Shown here piece after piece: positions 34,640 to 47,176 of a stretch of DNA of 64,000 nt. A program made the position numbers and the translations under genes. Source of the DNA: Holacanthus passer (taxonomy: Eukaryota; Chordata; Actinopteri; Pomacanthidae); assembly GCA_025331565.1 (NCBI GenBank), contig JAFREQ010000009.1, positions 5,569,501 through 5,633,500 on the forward strand, in the 5' to 3' direction. The notes under the pieces were generated by a model. That model worked only from the letters and a program-made list of their open reading frames with translations. It did not search any database and was not told the origin of the DNA. Each line of letters opens with the position of its first letter. Within the stretch, counting starts at the first letter, position 1.

Positions 34640-34880
34640 ATGACTTCTTTATTTTCTCATCCTGCATTGGATCGCTTTAAGATTCTCATTAGAACTATTG
34701 CAACGGCGGTTTATGTTTGTTTGGTTTATGCTGCATAAACAAATTGAATTTGACATTGATCCGCAGGAAGGGAAAGCTCAGGATGGTGACACCCGAAGCT
34801 TTGTTATTACAAATATTTATTGGCCAAGTCATCCAGAGATTATAGTTAATTACCTCCAATCGCCATTTCTCAAACCTCCA
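34640..34880. promoter_or_regulatory. Candidate conserved non-coding element
   Basis: Non-repetitive stretch with GGATCGCTTTAAGATTCTCA, TTTATGCTGCATAAACAAAT, TACAAATATTTATTGGCCAA and TATAGTTAATTACCTCCAAT (TTAATTA at 34846-34852). Forkhead-like and homeodomain-like words cluster here. It is one of the better enhancer-like blocks; the role is inferred. Confidence 0.3.
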
Positions 34881-34914
34881 AAAGTCTGATTGCAGTTTCT
34901 GTGTTGCAGTTTTC

Positions 34915-35010
34915 TGTTTGTCTGTCTGTTTGTTGGTTAAATCAAGAACTACTTAACAGATTTCAATTCAATTTAGTGGAATCTTAGTGGATCATGTCTA
35001 CTGCACCATG
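34915..35010 (+). repeat. Possible dispersed repeat fragment
   Basis: GTTTGTCTGTCTGTTTGTTG, AAGAACTACTTAACAGATTT and CAATTTAGTGGAATCTTAG resemble a frequent teleost repeat motif (GTCTGTTTGTTAGCAAGATTA then ACTGAACAGATTTC). Weak assignment. Confidence 0.35.
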
Positions 35011-36985
35011 ATGTGTAGAAGCAAAATTATTTTTCCTTCAATTCCTTGATCCAAAGTAGACCAAACAAACCTTCATCCATTTTAAACTTTTTTTCCCCCA
35101 AAATTTCATTCAATCTTCTTCATATTTGGCACGTTACATATTTGGAAAAGCTTGAAACAGTATAAAGTAAACTATGAGCAATCCCACAATTTTGATCACA
35201 AGATGATAATTTAAATTGCCATAACTCAGTGCTCTGAATGCTGCACAATCCTTAAAGTCTGTTCGTACTGTATTCTTCAAAAGTCCTGGCTACCATTAGT
35301 CAATCAGCATGATTGTCGAACAGTATGTTAATTTAGATGCATAATTTATATTAATAAAATTAACTTACAGCATTGTTGAGTCCTGATGGAGGCATGAGTG
35401 CTTTTTAGTTATTTCAAGTGTTGCTAATGGTTTGATTATTCAGCCTCAGTAAAATATTTGGCTTGTTTGATTAAGGACTCAAGACCTTTTATGCACAAAA
35501 AATGAACTGTTGCCCATGTGTGGGGGCTAAAACGCACCAAATTAAGTCTGTGAGCTCTTAAAATAACCATTAAGACTATTAAAAGTAAATCAAACACCAC
35601 ATAAAAAGCTAAATTAGGAGAAGTGGAATGTGTTTAGTCTTCCTCAGAAAGCTGGAAACAGTGAAGGAGAACTGTCCTGGCTTGTTAACAGAAACAGGAG
35701 AAGAGGGATCAGAAAGCATCAGTAGGCATCACATAATATTTATCAGCTCTGATGAAGTAATGAAGTTAATTTTTTAAAAGACATCTCACTAAGGGCTGCA
35801 CATTGATATCAAGAAAGTAATCATTTCAAAGCTTCAGTTTCCACAAGCCAAAGTCAGCCAAATTTAAAAAAATTAAAATGTCAAATATTCAATTTCTGTG
35901 ATTAACAACTGACCATTACTAGTGTTTCTACTTTGGGCTCCAAAAACTCTTGCATATAGGTTGATCACAAAACACCAAATCCAAGTAAATCAAATTCAAC
36001 TTAATTACAGAGATAGAAATACAGTTTGAGTCAGTGCTGCGATGTTCGCTGCTCGGTTTTGTTGCTGCGGTCACATTTCTACTCCAGGTGTCCACCCGTG
36101 ATTCCTCCCCATGTCTCTTTGTGTTCGAGGGCGGGTGTGTCCCGCTGGGTTGGCCAAAAGTTTACGACCTTGTGTGCTTCCATTTTGGGTTACGTCACAC
36201 TGTTAGCCTGTGGTCGTCCTGTGAGCTGGTAGGAATGCGAGTGTGGATGTGCAGCGGCTTGCTTTTTATGACCCCTGGGTGTCTGCTAACTCAGTCACCG
36301 AGCGAGGATGTTCACACATGTATACAAGTTAAAACTCCAGACTATCTATTAATGTTGCTCACAAATGAGTATACAGATAGCAAAGTAATGTGTGTCTACA
36401 TTTCAAGGATTGTACCAGAGAGACTCATGGGATATCAAAGGCTGATGCTTGAGAGCAAACTCTAACAGTGAGCCACTCTATTACATACCATATCCATCAC
36501 CATGAGGGACACTGAGGCAAAGGGGACATGTGGCATAATCACAGTCATTTCCTGGACCCAGCCATGCTCCCTGGCTGTCTCTATGTATGGAGTCTGGCAG
36601 TCTGGGCCCATATTGGCAGTGCAAACACACAGCGAACACACTCATCCATCCAGCACACAGCAGACCTCTGATCCATCTGCGACAGCAGCCGAACAATCTG
36701 CTCCTTCTTCTGGCCTTCCCTGTCCAGACATACTTTCTGTCGCAATCTGTCCGCCCCGAATGAAGATAAAGGAGAACACCAGGGCCTGATTTATCAGTCA
36801 GCATTGAACTATCTGAAAGTCTCTTGCACAGATGGCTGGATAATGTCAACTTGAAGACCTTTCTCTCCCCCCGCTGATTTCTTTTATCTACCTCCTCCAG
36901 ACATATTCCTGAGAATACTCAAGAGCACTAATGATAAGGCTGGAGTTTCAAAGTTGCAACTCGAGGATTAAAAAAGTAGGTCTGT
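35011..36985. other. Intergenic, no gene called
   Basis: A plus-strand frame at 36034-36465 (143 codons) opens with a hydrophobic, signal-like stretch but matches nothing I know. Opposing frames at 36481-36849 (-) and 36502-36789 (+) overlap each other. No gene is called. The GC-richer part at 36480-36840 could be conserved. Confidence 0.25.
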
Positions 36986-39439
36986 TTGTCTCTTGTTATT
37001 GCAGCCAATTGTGGTAAAAGCCAAGCTGGTAAAATTAGAAAAGGACACACAGCTGCTCTCTCAGCTAATAAAGTTATTACTGATGTTTCAAACAAACCCG
37101 GCAGTTGTCAGTGTGTTTTTTTCTATCAAGATACCTTGATAGGTGTTGACGCCAGTTATAGTCTTTCAGAAGCTAATGAAAGTATCCTTACAAGCTCATG
37201 TGTCATTTGTGAGTTTTGTGATCCAAACAAGCTGCAAGCAAACAGTTTCATACTTACACATCCAGTAGATGTCATTGATTTAGAGTCCGATTTCTGGATA
37301 TTCATTCCTTTTGACTCTGTTTTAGTCTCCACCAGCTCCCAAGGGAAATATCTGACTCTAAATGCTCCACTATGTTCACAAGATAGTCATTAACTTTGCC
37401 ATTTGATGCTGGGCTTTTTCACTGAAAACAGCTGCCTGGTGCTGCTGGAACAAAGGCGATGAGAGCAATGAAACTGAATCAACACATTAAAACCTCCAAC
37501 CTTTAAACCAAAACAATGATCTTAAGGATGCTAAATAATTCTCAATGGGTTTGCCAAGTGACCGTTTCACATGAGATAATGTGATTGATTATTTGGCTCA
37601 TATCAAAATTCTGATTATTGCATCTTTAAATTGTGGGACAAATAAAGGAATCTTAAACAAATCTCTCTCTCAAGAAGTTAAGCTCATTGCAGAAGCAGTT
37701 CAAAGTTCTGTCATTCATTGTCCTTCAAAGTCAGTCGAATCTCAATGTCTATTCTGAGATCATAATGTTGGGACAGTTTTAACCGAGTTACTTCATTATG
37801 CAAATCTAGATTGATAACTTCCTTGAGCTCCGCTGCTTCTCCAGTCAGATCAATCCATCAACTTGTCGAGCACAACAAAAGCAGGCCTATGGAAATTTGC
37901 CTTGGTGACATTGGCGCAGCAGCACACTGGACAGTATACAGAGACCTATTGGCATGTAGGGTAAAAGTATAATGGTATGTTCCATAAAAAGTCAAATGAC
38001 ATCACAAAACACGATGTCTGTTTTCGGCTCATCTAAATGCTTTGCTGATCACATTAAGCATAACTGCATTTTCTCGTCTGTCAGCGCAGCTCAACCCACA
38101 AACACACGATAAAAAACATGAATTGATCTTATCTGTCACTGGCATTGAATGCTCTCTCTGGAGGTGTTGTAATGTAACATCTGAAATCCTTTTAACCTCA
38201 AACCTCAAACATGTTTTGACAAATTTGGCATGTAGTGACAGTTTTTGTTTTGTTTTTTAAAAGTATGCAGACACTGATAACTGTCAAACTTTAATCAGCG
38301 TGATCTTTATGAAACAAGCTCTAAACAGAAAAAAGAAAAACCCACTAAACTAACATTTTAGTCACCAGCTTGCAAGAGGGCATTGAAATTAATTTCCGGC
38401 ATGTTTTGTCTACAGTTTTTTTTTTTAGTTCATATCGTATCGATCTCATATGCTACTATTCAAAAACCTGTCTGGTGAACAGCATGAAGCTCAAATAACT
38501 GTCGCTTGACTCCAGCTAAAGAGCACAGATGTTTTCTCCTCACACTGAAAAGGTCAGCACGTCTGGTCTTTGAATCTTTGATATCAAACTATCCAGCACA
38601 CTCAGGTCTTATCATTAAAGCATTTTCTAGGGTTGAGTAAGCCTCTTCACAGAGGAAGAAAGACACCCGGGCTATGCTTTGAACTTGAGATAACATGGTC
38701 TCCACATGGTGTGTGTTAACCAAGTGTTTTTGTGTGTGTGTGTGTGTGCATTTGCATTTTCACATCAAAGTAAAATTAGGCACAAGGAACATTTGGCAGC
38801 TAGAATCTGCACAGTATGCTTCCCTAAATGTTTTTCTCATGCAGGCACCTTGGAACACAATTTAAGAAGAGCATTTAACGTTGTTCAGCTACAGATGTTA
38901 AACATCAGCGCACTCACATGAATGAAAATCTACAAAAAACATTAACCAATATGCCCCATCATGATGCCATTTCTCTTGATTGTAGCTCTCCATTCAGCCT
39001 CACGCTCATTCCAGTTTCATGTGAGTCTTTCTGCTTGTACATGTTCAGGGCATCCAGAGGACAAACCCTCCAGAGTGAGGCCTTGAGAGATTCCTTCGTA
39101 GTGGCCTGATTTTTCCATCAGGCTCAACTCAAGTCTCTGGTCAGAGTTTGGGGACAAGCAAGACCTGATTTACACATCCTCCAGTTCCCCCACCCGCCCC
39201 CTCCCCTACCCGACAGGAGCAGCTGCACCTCATGACAGATAGGCCATGTCATCTCCAAAATTCCTGCAGCACTGCCCTGCTCTCAGCATTTCTGTCAACA
39301 CTCAATATGATGTTCTAATTTTACCAAGACTGGCACGCCTGTGCACCCTGAGCACTCAAATGTATACGCTCAGTTGTATAGATGCACTCTTTGGCAACAC
39401 GTAAAAATAAAAAATCAAGTAAAAATAGGTAAGTATTTT
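36986..39439. other. Intergenic with one 135-codon frame, no gene called
   Basis: A plus-strand frame at 36986-37393 is preceded by a splice-acceptor-like tract (TTGTCTCTTGTTATTGCAG ending at 37003), but no domain is recognised. A GT run is at 38730-38748. The rest is AT-rich without recognised features. Confidence 0.25.
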
Positions 39440-39957
39440 CAGACAAATTTACTTAAAGTGCTCATTATGGAGAATGAATGGCCCCTGTGAACAGTGGTGG
39501 GAAGTGACTAAGTAGACTAACTCAATGCAATTTTGAAGATTTGCCATTTTATACTTCTAATCCACCACATTTCAGAGGGATATATTGTACTTTTTACTTC
39601 ACCAATTTTGTTTGGAAGCTACAGTTGCTAGTTGTTATATAGATAAATGTTTTATGTACAAAATATATAAGATGATCTTTTGAATATGATGCTTTACCTA
39701 TTCAGTATATAGAGAGGTTAAAATGATCTCCGACGTGTTCAGCCAGAAAATTTAAATGCTGCTTACATGTTAATGTATCAGTAATAATAATCCAAAGATA
39801 ATATGTGGCTATTCATTCTCCATGATGAGCTCCTTTAATGTTGATTGTTTAAGTACATTTTGCTCAAATACTTTTGAATACAGGACTTTTACCTGTACTT
39901 GAATATTTACTTTTACTTAAGCAAAGGCTTTAAATACTTTTTCTTTTGCTGCCACAA
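39440..39957 (+). mobile_element. CAGTGGTGG-ended DNA-transposon-like repeat with an inverted fragment at its left edge
   Basis: The main copy starts at 39492 with CAGTGGTGGGAAGTGACTAA. It continues with CATTTTATACTTCTAATCCA, CACATTTCAGAGGGATATAT, TGTACTTTTTACTTCACC, AATGCTGCTTACATGTTAAT, GTATCAGTAATAATAATCC and TACTTGAATATTTACTTTTA, and ends near GCTGCCACAAAG (39948-39959). This order matches a common teleost element with CAGTGGTGGAA ends. At 39454-39480 a short stretch is the reverse complement of its internal segment at 39809-39836. Confidence 0.75.
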
Positions 39958-42439
39958 AGATACAAAAAGAAAAAACAAGAATAAATAGATACAATTGGAA
40001 CAAATGACTTGCTGTTATCTCTGGATTTATGGAGCCAGAACATGCAGACAGAAAATACACTGTACTTTTTTGGTGATAAATTACTGTTGTACTTCTCACT
40101 CCAAGTTGGGATCCGTCAGACACAACATCCATTGCACAAACCAATGCAGGCCCTCCAAGGTCTTGTTAAGGCCATGGAATGAGCTGCACAGCCCTCTGGG
40201 TAATGAACTGGGGATGTGCTGGAAGGAAACTCAAGCCTTCTTGCCATTCCAGGCAGAGCACAGCAGGCCATGCTCAGTATCAATGACAAAAGCAGACAGG
40301 CAGCAAGCACTGATGCATAAAACATGAGCCTGAGAAAGTTAGCACAACTCAGTCAATTATCATTTTTTGAGGAACACGGGACGTTGCAACAGAACGCCTA
40401 AATCAGCACTTGGTAAACCACGTAATAACTCCATATACCAAAGTAAGCTGCCATTATTTAAGCAGTGCTCATATGAACATTGCTACCTTACTTTACCTTA
40501 AAGTGACATCATTGTCACAATCTGCAACTCTGATTGGAAACAACAGACAGCACAAAGTCAGCCTGCCAGACTCCAGAAAGAAAATGACTCAAAGAATTAC
40601 TGAGGAAAACGTGTTGCATATAATGATATTCACTGAAAGATGGCTTTGCTCAGGAGTGTTAACTCTAAAACAAACACATTTAAACAAGCATGTAGTCAAA
40701 CTACTGTGTACTCCACAAAGATACAGCAGTTTTGTATAAATTCAGACAAGGCCAAGGAGTTGTTTTGGTTGAAACCATATGGGACTCATTTGCGAGGGAA
40801 TTTCTGGCATTGATTCCAGAGCCTGGTTTTGATGCTCAGATAGGCACGGTACACATTTCGGTCAACATGAAACTATTCCAAGATAAATGTGTCGCTGTCA
40901 CTGTAATAGTGAGGAAAATTCCAAACCTAAACCATGCACACATTTAAATTACTTTCATTTTTTTATGCACTTCCACAGAGAAATGCAGGGAGTTAGCTTG
41001 TTCCATATTTTCTAATAACTTGTGACTAATGCAACGTTCATTAAAAGAAAATGTCAGTTTTAATATGTCTTGTGTAGAAAGTTGAGCACAGCTTTTATGG
41101 CAAGATATTCCCGTAACTGTATTATTAAAAAAAAGCATAAAAGCAGTCCAGAAAGTTACAGTGAACGTTTCTCAGTTCAATTTTAACAGGCAGATTTGGG
41201 TCTGCTTTTCTCTCCTGCTTGGATCAAATTAGTTGAGGGGCCTGCTCAGGGAGAACTTAGGCTACAGCAGGGACCAACAAAAGGTTCAAGTCCAAAACTC
41301 TTCTGTTGCATCAGCTTCACATGCAGTTACATCAATTTTGTGAAAGAGGAAAAAAAAATAGCAAAGAGAGAGAAAGAAGCTTCCAAAACAAAGAACCCTG
41401 TGAGGACTGGCTGAACTAACCTATGACTTCTAAGACAAGGAGCCAAAAGAATATCTGTGAGAGCTCCACTGATTACAGTGTTTAGTCATAAGTAACATTC
41501 AGCTATTTGATTTGAGGAGATAATTGTCTTTTAGGCCTTCAGCTTTGTAAAACTTTTGTGCTGACTCCGCACAACTTCATACATGAGCTGCAATGGACAA
41601 GAGAAAAGCTGCTCCTAAGACTTCAAAAAGAAACTAATAAATGAAATAACAACATATCACTGGCATTGATTGTGTAGTTTTTTCTACATGTGATTTTTCA
41701 GCAATGTTCTCACGATGAAAACAAAAGCACAATGTTGAGTATGGGTCCCTAGAGCAGCTACATTTAGTGATTGCCCAACCCGACTCCCACAGACAAAAAT
41801 ACATGCAAAAACAAAATGTACAACTTAAAGTACATGAAATTGCTGCCGATTATGCTGCAGGTAATCTTTCATATAATGCCGCTCTTTGACAACAACACAG
41901 CATATTTGGGCTCTTGTAATCTGGTGTTCTGCACAGTAATGCCCTCACCATGTTAGCCATGCTGTGATTACAATCTAAGCAGCTATGAGAACGCCATTTG
42001 CTTCAGATGTGTGGTAAATTGCAAGGAAAACAAAGCACACACACACATACAGCAACACGCAGACACTGTGGCACCAACATGCAAAATGTTGCACCATGTA
42101 GGTCAGACTTTCTCTGACACTACCTATATCTTACTGGTTTCAGACACTGGACGAGAACTAGATTAAGTAATGCACCCTTGTAAAATTTCCACTGGCCGAC
42201 TTCTTGCTCCTTTAAAGTCGAATAAACCTCTGAGCGGAGCCTCCGACTGGTCCAGGATTCTCAGAAGGCCACAACTACCTTTAAGCTCCAGTAAGTAGTT
42301 TCTTGGCACACAAAGGGAAAGTTCTCCCATTTTAGCAAGCAGTTTAATCTTGTGGTTTTTCTGGAAACTGATGGATTGAACTTTACCTTAAACTCTGGAG
42401 TTTGCGCAATTGTGTCCTAGATGATAGTGTCTAAGCTTG
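39958..42439. other. Intergenic, no gene recognised
   Basis: The part at about 40100-40330 is GC-richer and non-repetitive, with short frames on both strands but no domain; it may be conserved. The remainder is AT-rich. No gene is supported. Confidence 0.25.
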
Positions 42440-42760
42440 CAAAATGACACCATCCTGCAGTGGGTGACCATCATCACAAAGGCATAATGTTCTGGCAGGG
42501 TCAGTAGTTACAGAGGAACTGATTTTACACATCAAAGTCTGTTTAGAGATCTTTGGGAGTACTGAAGCATGTGAGAAAAAAAAGTTGTATAAATCCATGT
42601 GTGGCTCCAGAGGGAGCTGCGTGAAATCTGAAGACTGTAAGTTTGAAAATCCGGTGGCCTTACCAAATCTCCGACCCAACCAGCGGCGGTTGAGTTGTGG
42701 GTAATGTTGGCGCCAGGTTTCATCAATGAATAGTGTTGAGGTTTTTCTCAAGATGCAGTG
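42440..42760 (-). repeat. Probable dispersed repeat (GAGGGAGCTGCGTGAAATCT type)
   Basis: GTGGCTCCAGAGGGAGCTGC, AAAATCCGGTGGCCTTACC, ACCAGCGGCGGTTGAGTTGT and GGGTAATGTTGGCGCCAGGT resemble a recurrent teleost repeat. The 124-codon minus-strand frame here has no domain. The assignment is from memory and tentative. Confidence 0.35.
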
Positions 42761-43939
42761 ACATTGTGTTTGCACTATTGGGGCTACTGGGATTTTCTCA
42801 CCCACAATTTGGTGACATTTTCCATACTTTGCTTAAAAAAACAACAACAACAAACTGGTGCAGTTTTCTGCACACCTGAACTGACAAATCAAAACATTAG
42901 AGCTACGTATGAAGGGCTTTTTTTTTTCTCTTTTAAACCTGCACTAACCTATGTCAGATCATACATACATTCTCATTGCTAAAGATGAGTGTGATGTTTG
43001 TGAAGTTCACTTGTGTGCTGTGCAACAACACTCTTATAGGGCAGAAGACTTCCTTTATATTTTATTAATAGAATACAGTACTATAATACATGTCATTTTT
43101 CTTTCTTCAGTAATTTAGACTTTAGACTTGGGTCAAGAAAGTAAATTCATGCAGTAATAAAATTATAGATTCAAACATTTGTGAAGCCTACATCCTTTGA
43201 TCCATAGCCCACAGCTGCTTTAACTGTACTCATACATAAAGCTCTTTTGGCTGCAGATACCAAACATGGGTTTGATCTTCCATGATATGAAAGCTAATTT
43301 AATCAATTCTTGCAAAACTCCTTACATACTATAGTTTTGCATTGCAAATTACTGCTGACATCGTGATGACCCCAAGAACAGTCATTTATCACGTTTCATT
43401 ACATTGAGCCTAAATCCCCATGTTAGAAATAACAAGTTACAGCAAATGTAATAAGTGGACAAGTTGGCTTTAGAGCAGGAAATTTGAGAATGCTTTCAAG
43501 TGCAGGTCTTACAATGAATTCAGCGTTTGGAGACAGAAGGGCAGTGGTAAAGCCTGCTGGAATTTCTTCACCTCAGCTGAATTTGACAGACTCATATCAA
43601 AGTGTCTGCATGGAAGCTCAGGCTTTCTTTTTTCTTATGCAACCTTAATACGCCACAAGCAAAGCCTCCTCTTTGAACAGTAAAGAAGCATGCTGGAGCT
43701 TCTTCCCCTGCAGCCCGTGACTCTTTCAACCTGTAACATCACTCTACCAGCAGCTGCACGCCCGCATGGAGAGAGATCCACTGCCTGCATCCATCAGACA
43801 GACAGAGAGATTGAGGATGTGGTCCAGGGTGGGCAGGCACTGCAGGTTAGGTTTCACATTCACATATTGATCAGAGGAGATATAGAGGATCACTAACAGG
43901 CACTGAGACACACTCACTTTTAGAAACACAGCACTAATC
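42761..43939. other. Intergenic, nothing recognised
   Basis: A/T homopolymers near 42835-42930. The frame at 43690-43896 (+) has no domain; the stretch around it (43690-43830) is GC-richer. Confidence 0.3.
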
Positions 43940-44475
43940 GTTTAAAGGATGAAGCTGGTGTTACTCTCCTGTTTTTTTTTTACCGCCAACAAATCCCATG
44001 AAAAGGCCAAAACTCTCATCATACTGAAGGCCTACATCTTAAGTAACAGGACAGGTTTTATTTTTGCTTTATTTTATTTTGATTGTAATGATGATTGTAA
44101 TTGATTGATTGTAATTGGTCGACTGAGCACGCTTGAATCTGTCCATTGAAGAGGATTTCATTGAAGTGAATGGGAAACAGAGTAAACATTAATGGGACGG
44201 AAGTGTTGACTTTACCTCAAGTATTAACAGCACCATAGCGTATGTGGGGTTGACTTAAAATGAACGTCAGTGGCCATGCTGATGAAGGAACATGTCAGGC
44301 AGTGCAACAGTGTGGCTCACTGATTTGTTAGTAGTTTTTAGACAACAGTGGAGCTCTACAGCACAGAGGAATAAGATAAACCAGGCTTTGGCCACATAGG
44401 CAAAACTTGTTAAAGGAAAATTCATCCATGGTTTTGGTCTTTTCATGGGATTCGCTGACAATACAAAAAACATAT
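43940..44475. repeat. Dispersed repeat present as two inverted fragments
   Basis: AACAAATCCCATGAAAAGGC with CCAAAACT (43988-44015) is matched in inverse orientation by GGTTTTGGTCTTTTCATGGG with ATTCGC (about 44433-44460). The second fragment continues as the frequent teleost sequence ACAGTGGAGCTCTACAGCAC. A plain TGATTGATTGTAATTG low-complexity stretch lies between. Confidence 0.6.
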
Positions 44476-44673
44476 AATAATGTATTTTTGTGTCTGAAAC
44501 TGTTGAAGTGGCCGTTTATCTGATGCCGGTATGCCTTTAGGGAGGTGAGAAGATGGAAGAATTCGCTGCATCTATTATCATTTCACAGTCATGATTTCTA
44601 AGTAAGAGCCAAATACTTGAAGGGAAATGGGATACCTTCACTTCTGGTGGTGACAGCTGGTCAGAGAGGAGAG

Positions 44674-44675
<2 letters not shown>

Positions 44676-44707
<32 letters not shown>
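44676..44707 (+). repeat. (GT)16 microsatellite
   Basis: A pure GT run of about 32 bases. Confidence 0.95.
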
Positions 44708-44709
<2 letters not shown>

Positions 44710-45670
44710 GTGAGAGAGGATGCAGCTGCAGCCTGGCTATATGATGGTAGGGGTCCAGACGCAGATGGGGGCTTCAGACTCCACTGCAACACGATAGCCA
44801 TTTTGAAATGCCCACATATGGTTTTGAAAAATAAATAAATAAAATCACTTCTTGCATCCAGGTTCTTCAACATAACAACCAAAGAAAATTCAGCATTTTC
44901 CAAGCCCCTATTTTTCTAAGTTTTGATCTTGTGTTTTGAAGCTCATGCATCCAGATGACATTTTCTCACTATTTAAAACTGCTTGCTGCAAACACTTTAC
45001 AAACTTTCAAACTTCATTGTGTTATGACATATACAGATGTATGTTCTGTCTTTCTGTAATGAAAACTAAGATTCTCATGACTAGAGGCATCAGCTGATTA
45101 TGGAGTCCTGCAGTCCAGGATTTGAATCCAGCTCTTGCCCAAAGACTTCAGGTTTGAAATGACTGAAGAACTTTGGCATCTGAACGGAAGGAAACCTAAT
45201 ATTAGGAATGCCTCCCCCCATAAAGCATCTCTCCCTCCCCCTCTCTGTCTACCCTTTTAGCCTATAGCCTCCTGAGGCTTCAGGCTAATGATATCAGCAA
45301 TTTTGGTTGAACAGGAACGTTACATGAAATTTACCCCTGGTCGGTCATAGATTGTCTGTCTGTGAAGAGTAATCAGCTTTTCATGACTGGAATTTGTAAG
45401 AGGCTGTTCCCTAGTTTTTAATATTTGCTGCTGAGTTTAAACTTTGAATACAATTTGATTGGAATTTTAATTTCTAGCTTTGACCAGGATCTTTTAGACG
45501 TTATACGTTTCTGCTTTATATTAATTTGAATTATAGCAAATTTTGAAACACAGTAAGTTTCAAGTGTTTAGAAATGCTGCTATCTTGCTGAGCATTTGAC
45601 ATGTTCATGTTCTTTGTATTCATTTTATAAAGAGTCACATCTAGGGGATAGCCAATATAATACAGTTTGA
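44708..45670. other. Intergenic, nothing recognised
   Basis: A B-box-like word (GGATTTGAATCC at 45118-45129) might mark a dead tRNA-derived SINE, but no A box or tail is clear. No gene. Confidence 0.25.
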
Positions 45671-45690
45671 ATTATATATATATATATAAT
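45671..45690 (+). repeat. Short (AT)n repeat
   Basis: Alternating AT run of about 20 bases. Confidence 0.8.
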
Positions 45691-45935
45691 CCAAAATTTG
45701 TACTTATCTCTAAATGTTGTTGTGAAAGACATTCTGGGAAACAAAAGAAATCACAATTTTATACAAGTGACACACTTTATACTAAAATAATATTTTGAAC
45801 TTAATTCAAATGAACAAACTTTCTAAGCAACTTAATATTTCCTATATGAAGCTTTGGACCATTCCTCTCCTGTATGATGCCTAAGTCTGCAGCCAGGATG
45901 ATAATGCAACAGAACTCAAGTCCTGTGTATTTATG

Positions 45936-45974
45936 ATTCATAATATTGTGTAATTATTACACAACATTATGAAT
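45936..45974. repeat. Near-perfect palindrome (stem 17-18, loop 3)
   Basis: Left arm TTCATAATATTGTGTAA (45937-45953) and right arm TTACACAACATTATGAA (45957-45973) are reverse complements at 16 of 17 positions, with TTA between them. The pair 45936/45974 extends it. No family is recognised. Confidence 0.85.
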
Positions 45975-47031
45975 TACAGTGTCTCAAACAGCCTGAAGCA
46001 TAAGGCTGAAACAGATATTACAGACTGAAAGTGATAAAGGAGAAAGCCCCCTTGCTGGATGTGAGACCAAGACCTGCTGTCCCTGGAGGAGGTTGACCCC
46101 ACGAGGCCGGGACCCCAGAAACTCCCAAGAATGTCATCAGTCTTCTGCCAAATCTGTTTGATTACTTCTCTCCTTTTCTCATGTTCATCTTGGGTGACAG
46201 CTCTGGGAAAAATGAAAATAACACCGGCTGCACAATAATCCAGAGTGACAATATTGCAGGATTTCAATTGACACAACACATCGTCTGCAGCCTTACACAT
46301 CCTGAATCCTAATCATTTAATCACTGATTTATTTCACATCAATAATGGCAGGGTTTCAGCCAAGTTTCCTAGTGGCCAACCACACAGATATTATTCAACC
46401 ATCTCGATTTAATGTTATCAGCTCAAGTTCAAAATCAATAATCAGTTGACAGTTCATGGGAATTTGCCTGAGTGAGAGAAGACAAAATACAGGCCAAAAC
46501 AATTTTCAAACTACCTACAAATAACTTTGTCTCTCCAGATGAAGATCCTTGGTATAAGCTCACAACATGGGTTGTTAAGTTAGCCTGTCTGATTGGTAGA
46601 CTTGTGATGGCAAAACCCAATTATTAGGCCCTTCTAAAGCAAAGTGAGAAGTACTCATCGAATGAAGTGCAGTGAATTGGTTGAGAACAAGCACCAACAG
46701 GAACATTGATCTTACTACTAAAGTCACCTACAACAATCCCACAACAAACTTTGGCTTGTCATCAGTCTTCATTGAACTACCTTAATAACTTCTTTCATGG
46801 TAGTTACTTGATTAACCATTACTTGTCTAAAGTCAGATGTCTGTTGAATCTGATGACATTTTGTGGTCCCATGGACACTGCAAACATCTATTCAAACACA
46901 ATATGGCAACAAGCAACACTCAACGGAGACAGAAAATTTTCAACTAGAAATTTTTCTTAACACTCAGGGAAAGAAAACTACAAAGTCCACTCCAACAAAT
47001 GTATATTAAAGGACTGAGAACTGAGAACTGA
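45975..47031. other. Intergenic, nothing recognised
   Basis: Short minus-strand frames at 45974-46300 and 46435-46620 have no domain. Direct ACTGAGA words occur just before the next repeat. Confidence 0.3.
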
Positions 47032-47176
47032 GCCAGGCTAGCTGGCTTCCCCCTGCTTCCAGTCTTACTGCTAAGCTAAGCTAATAAGCGACAGATATAT
47101 GAGAGTGGTATGAATATTCTCATCTAACTCTCAGCAAGAAAGTGAATAAGCATATTTTCCAAAGACTCTTCCTTTA
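47032..47176 (-). mobile_element. Partial copy of the AAAGGAATAGTTTGACA family
   Basis: GCCAGGCTAGCTGGCTTCCC, CTGCTTCCAGTCTTACTGCT, AAGCTAAGCTAATAAGCGAC, GAGAGTGGTATGAATATTCT and CATCTAACTCTCAGCAAGAA run to the TTCCTTTAA end. This is one end of the family in reverse orientation; the other half is missing. Confidence 0.75.

Noticed and set aside
36034..36465. 143-codon plus-strand frame with a hydrophobic start, possible secreted protein
   Set aside because: No recognisable family, no cysteine pattern in pairs, and no promoter or poly(A) context. Frames of this length occur by chance elsewhere in the window.
45080..45145. Possible tRNA-derived SINE or tRNA gene
   Set aside because: Only a B-box-like word is present; no A box, cloverleaf or tail could be found.
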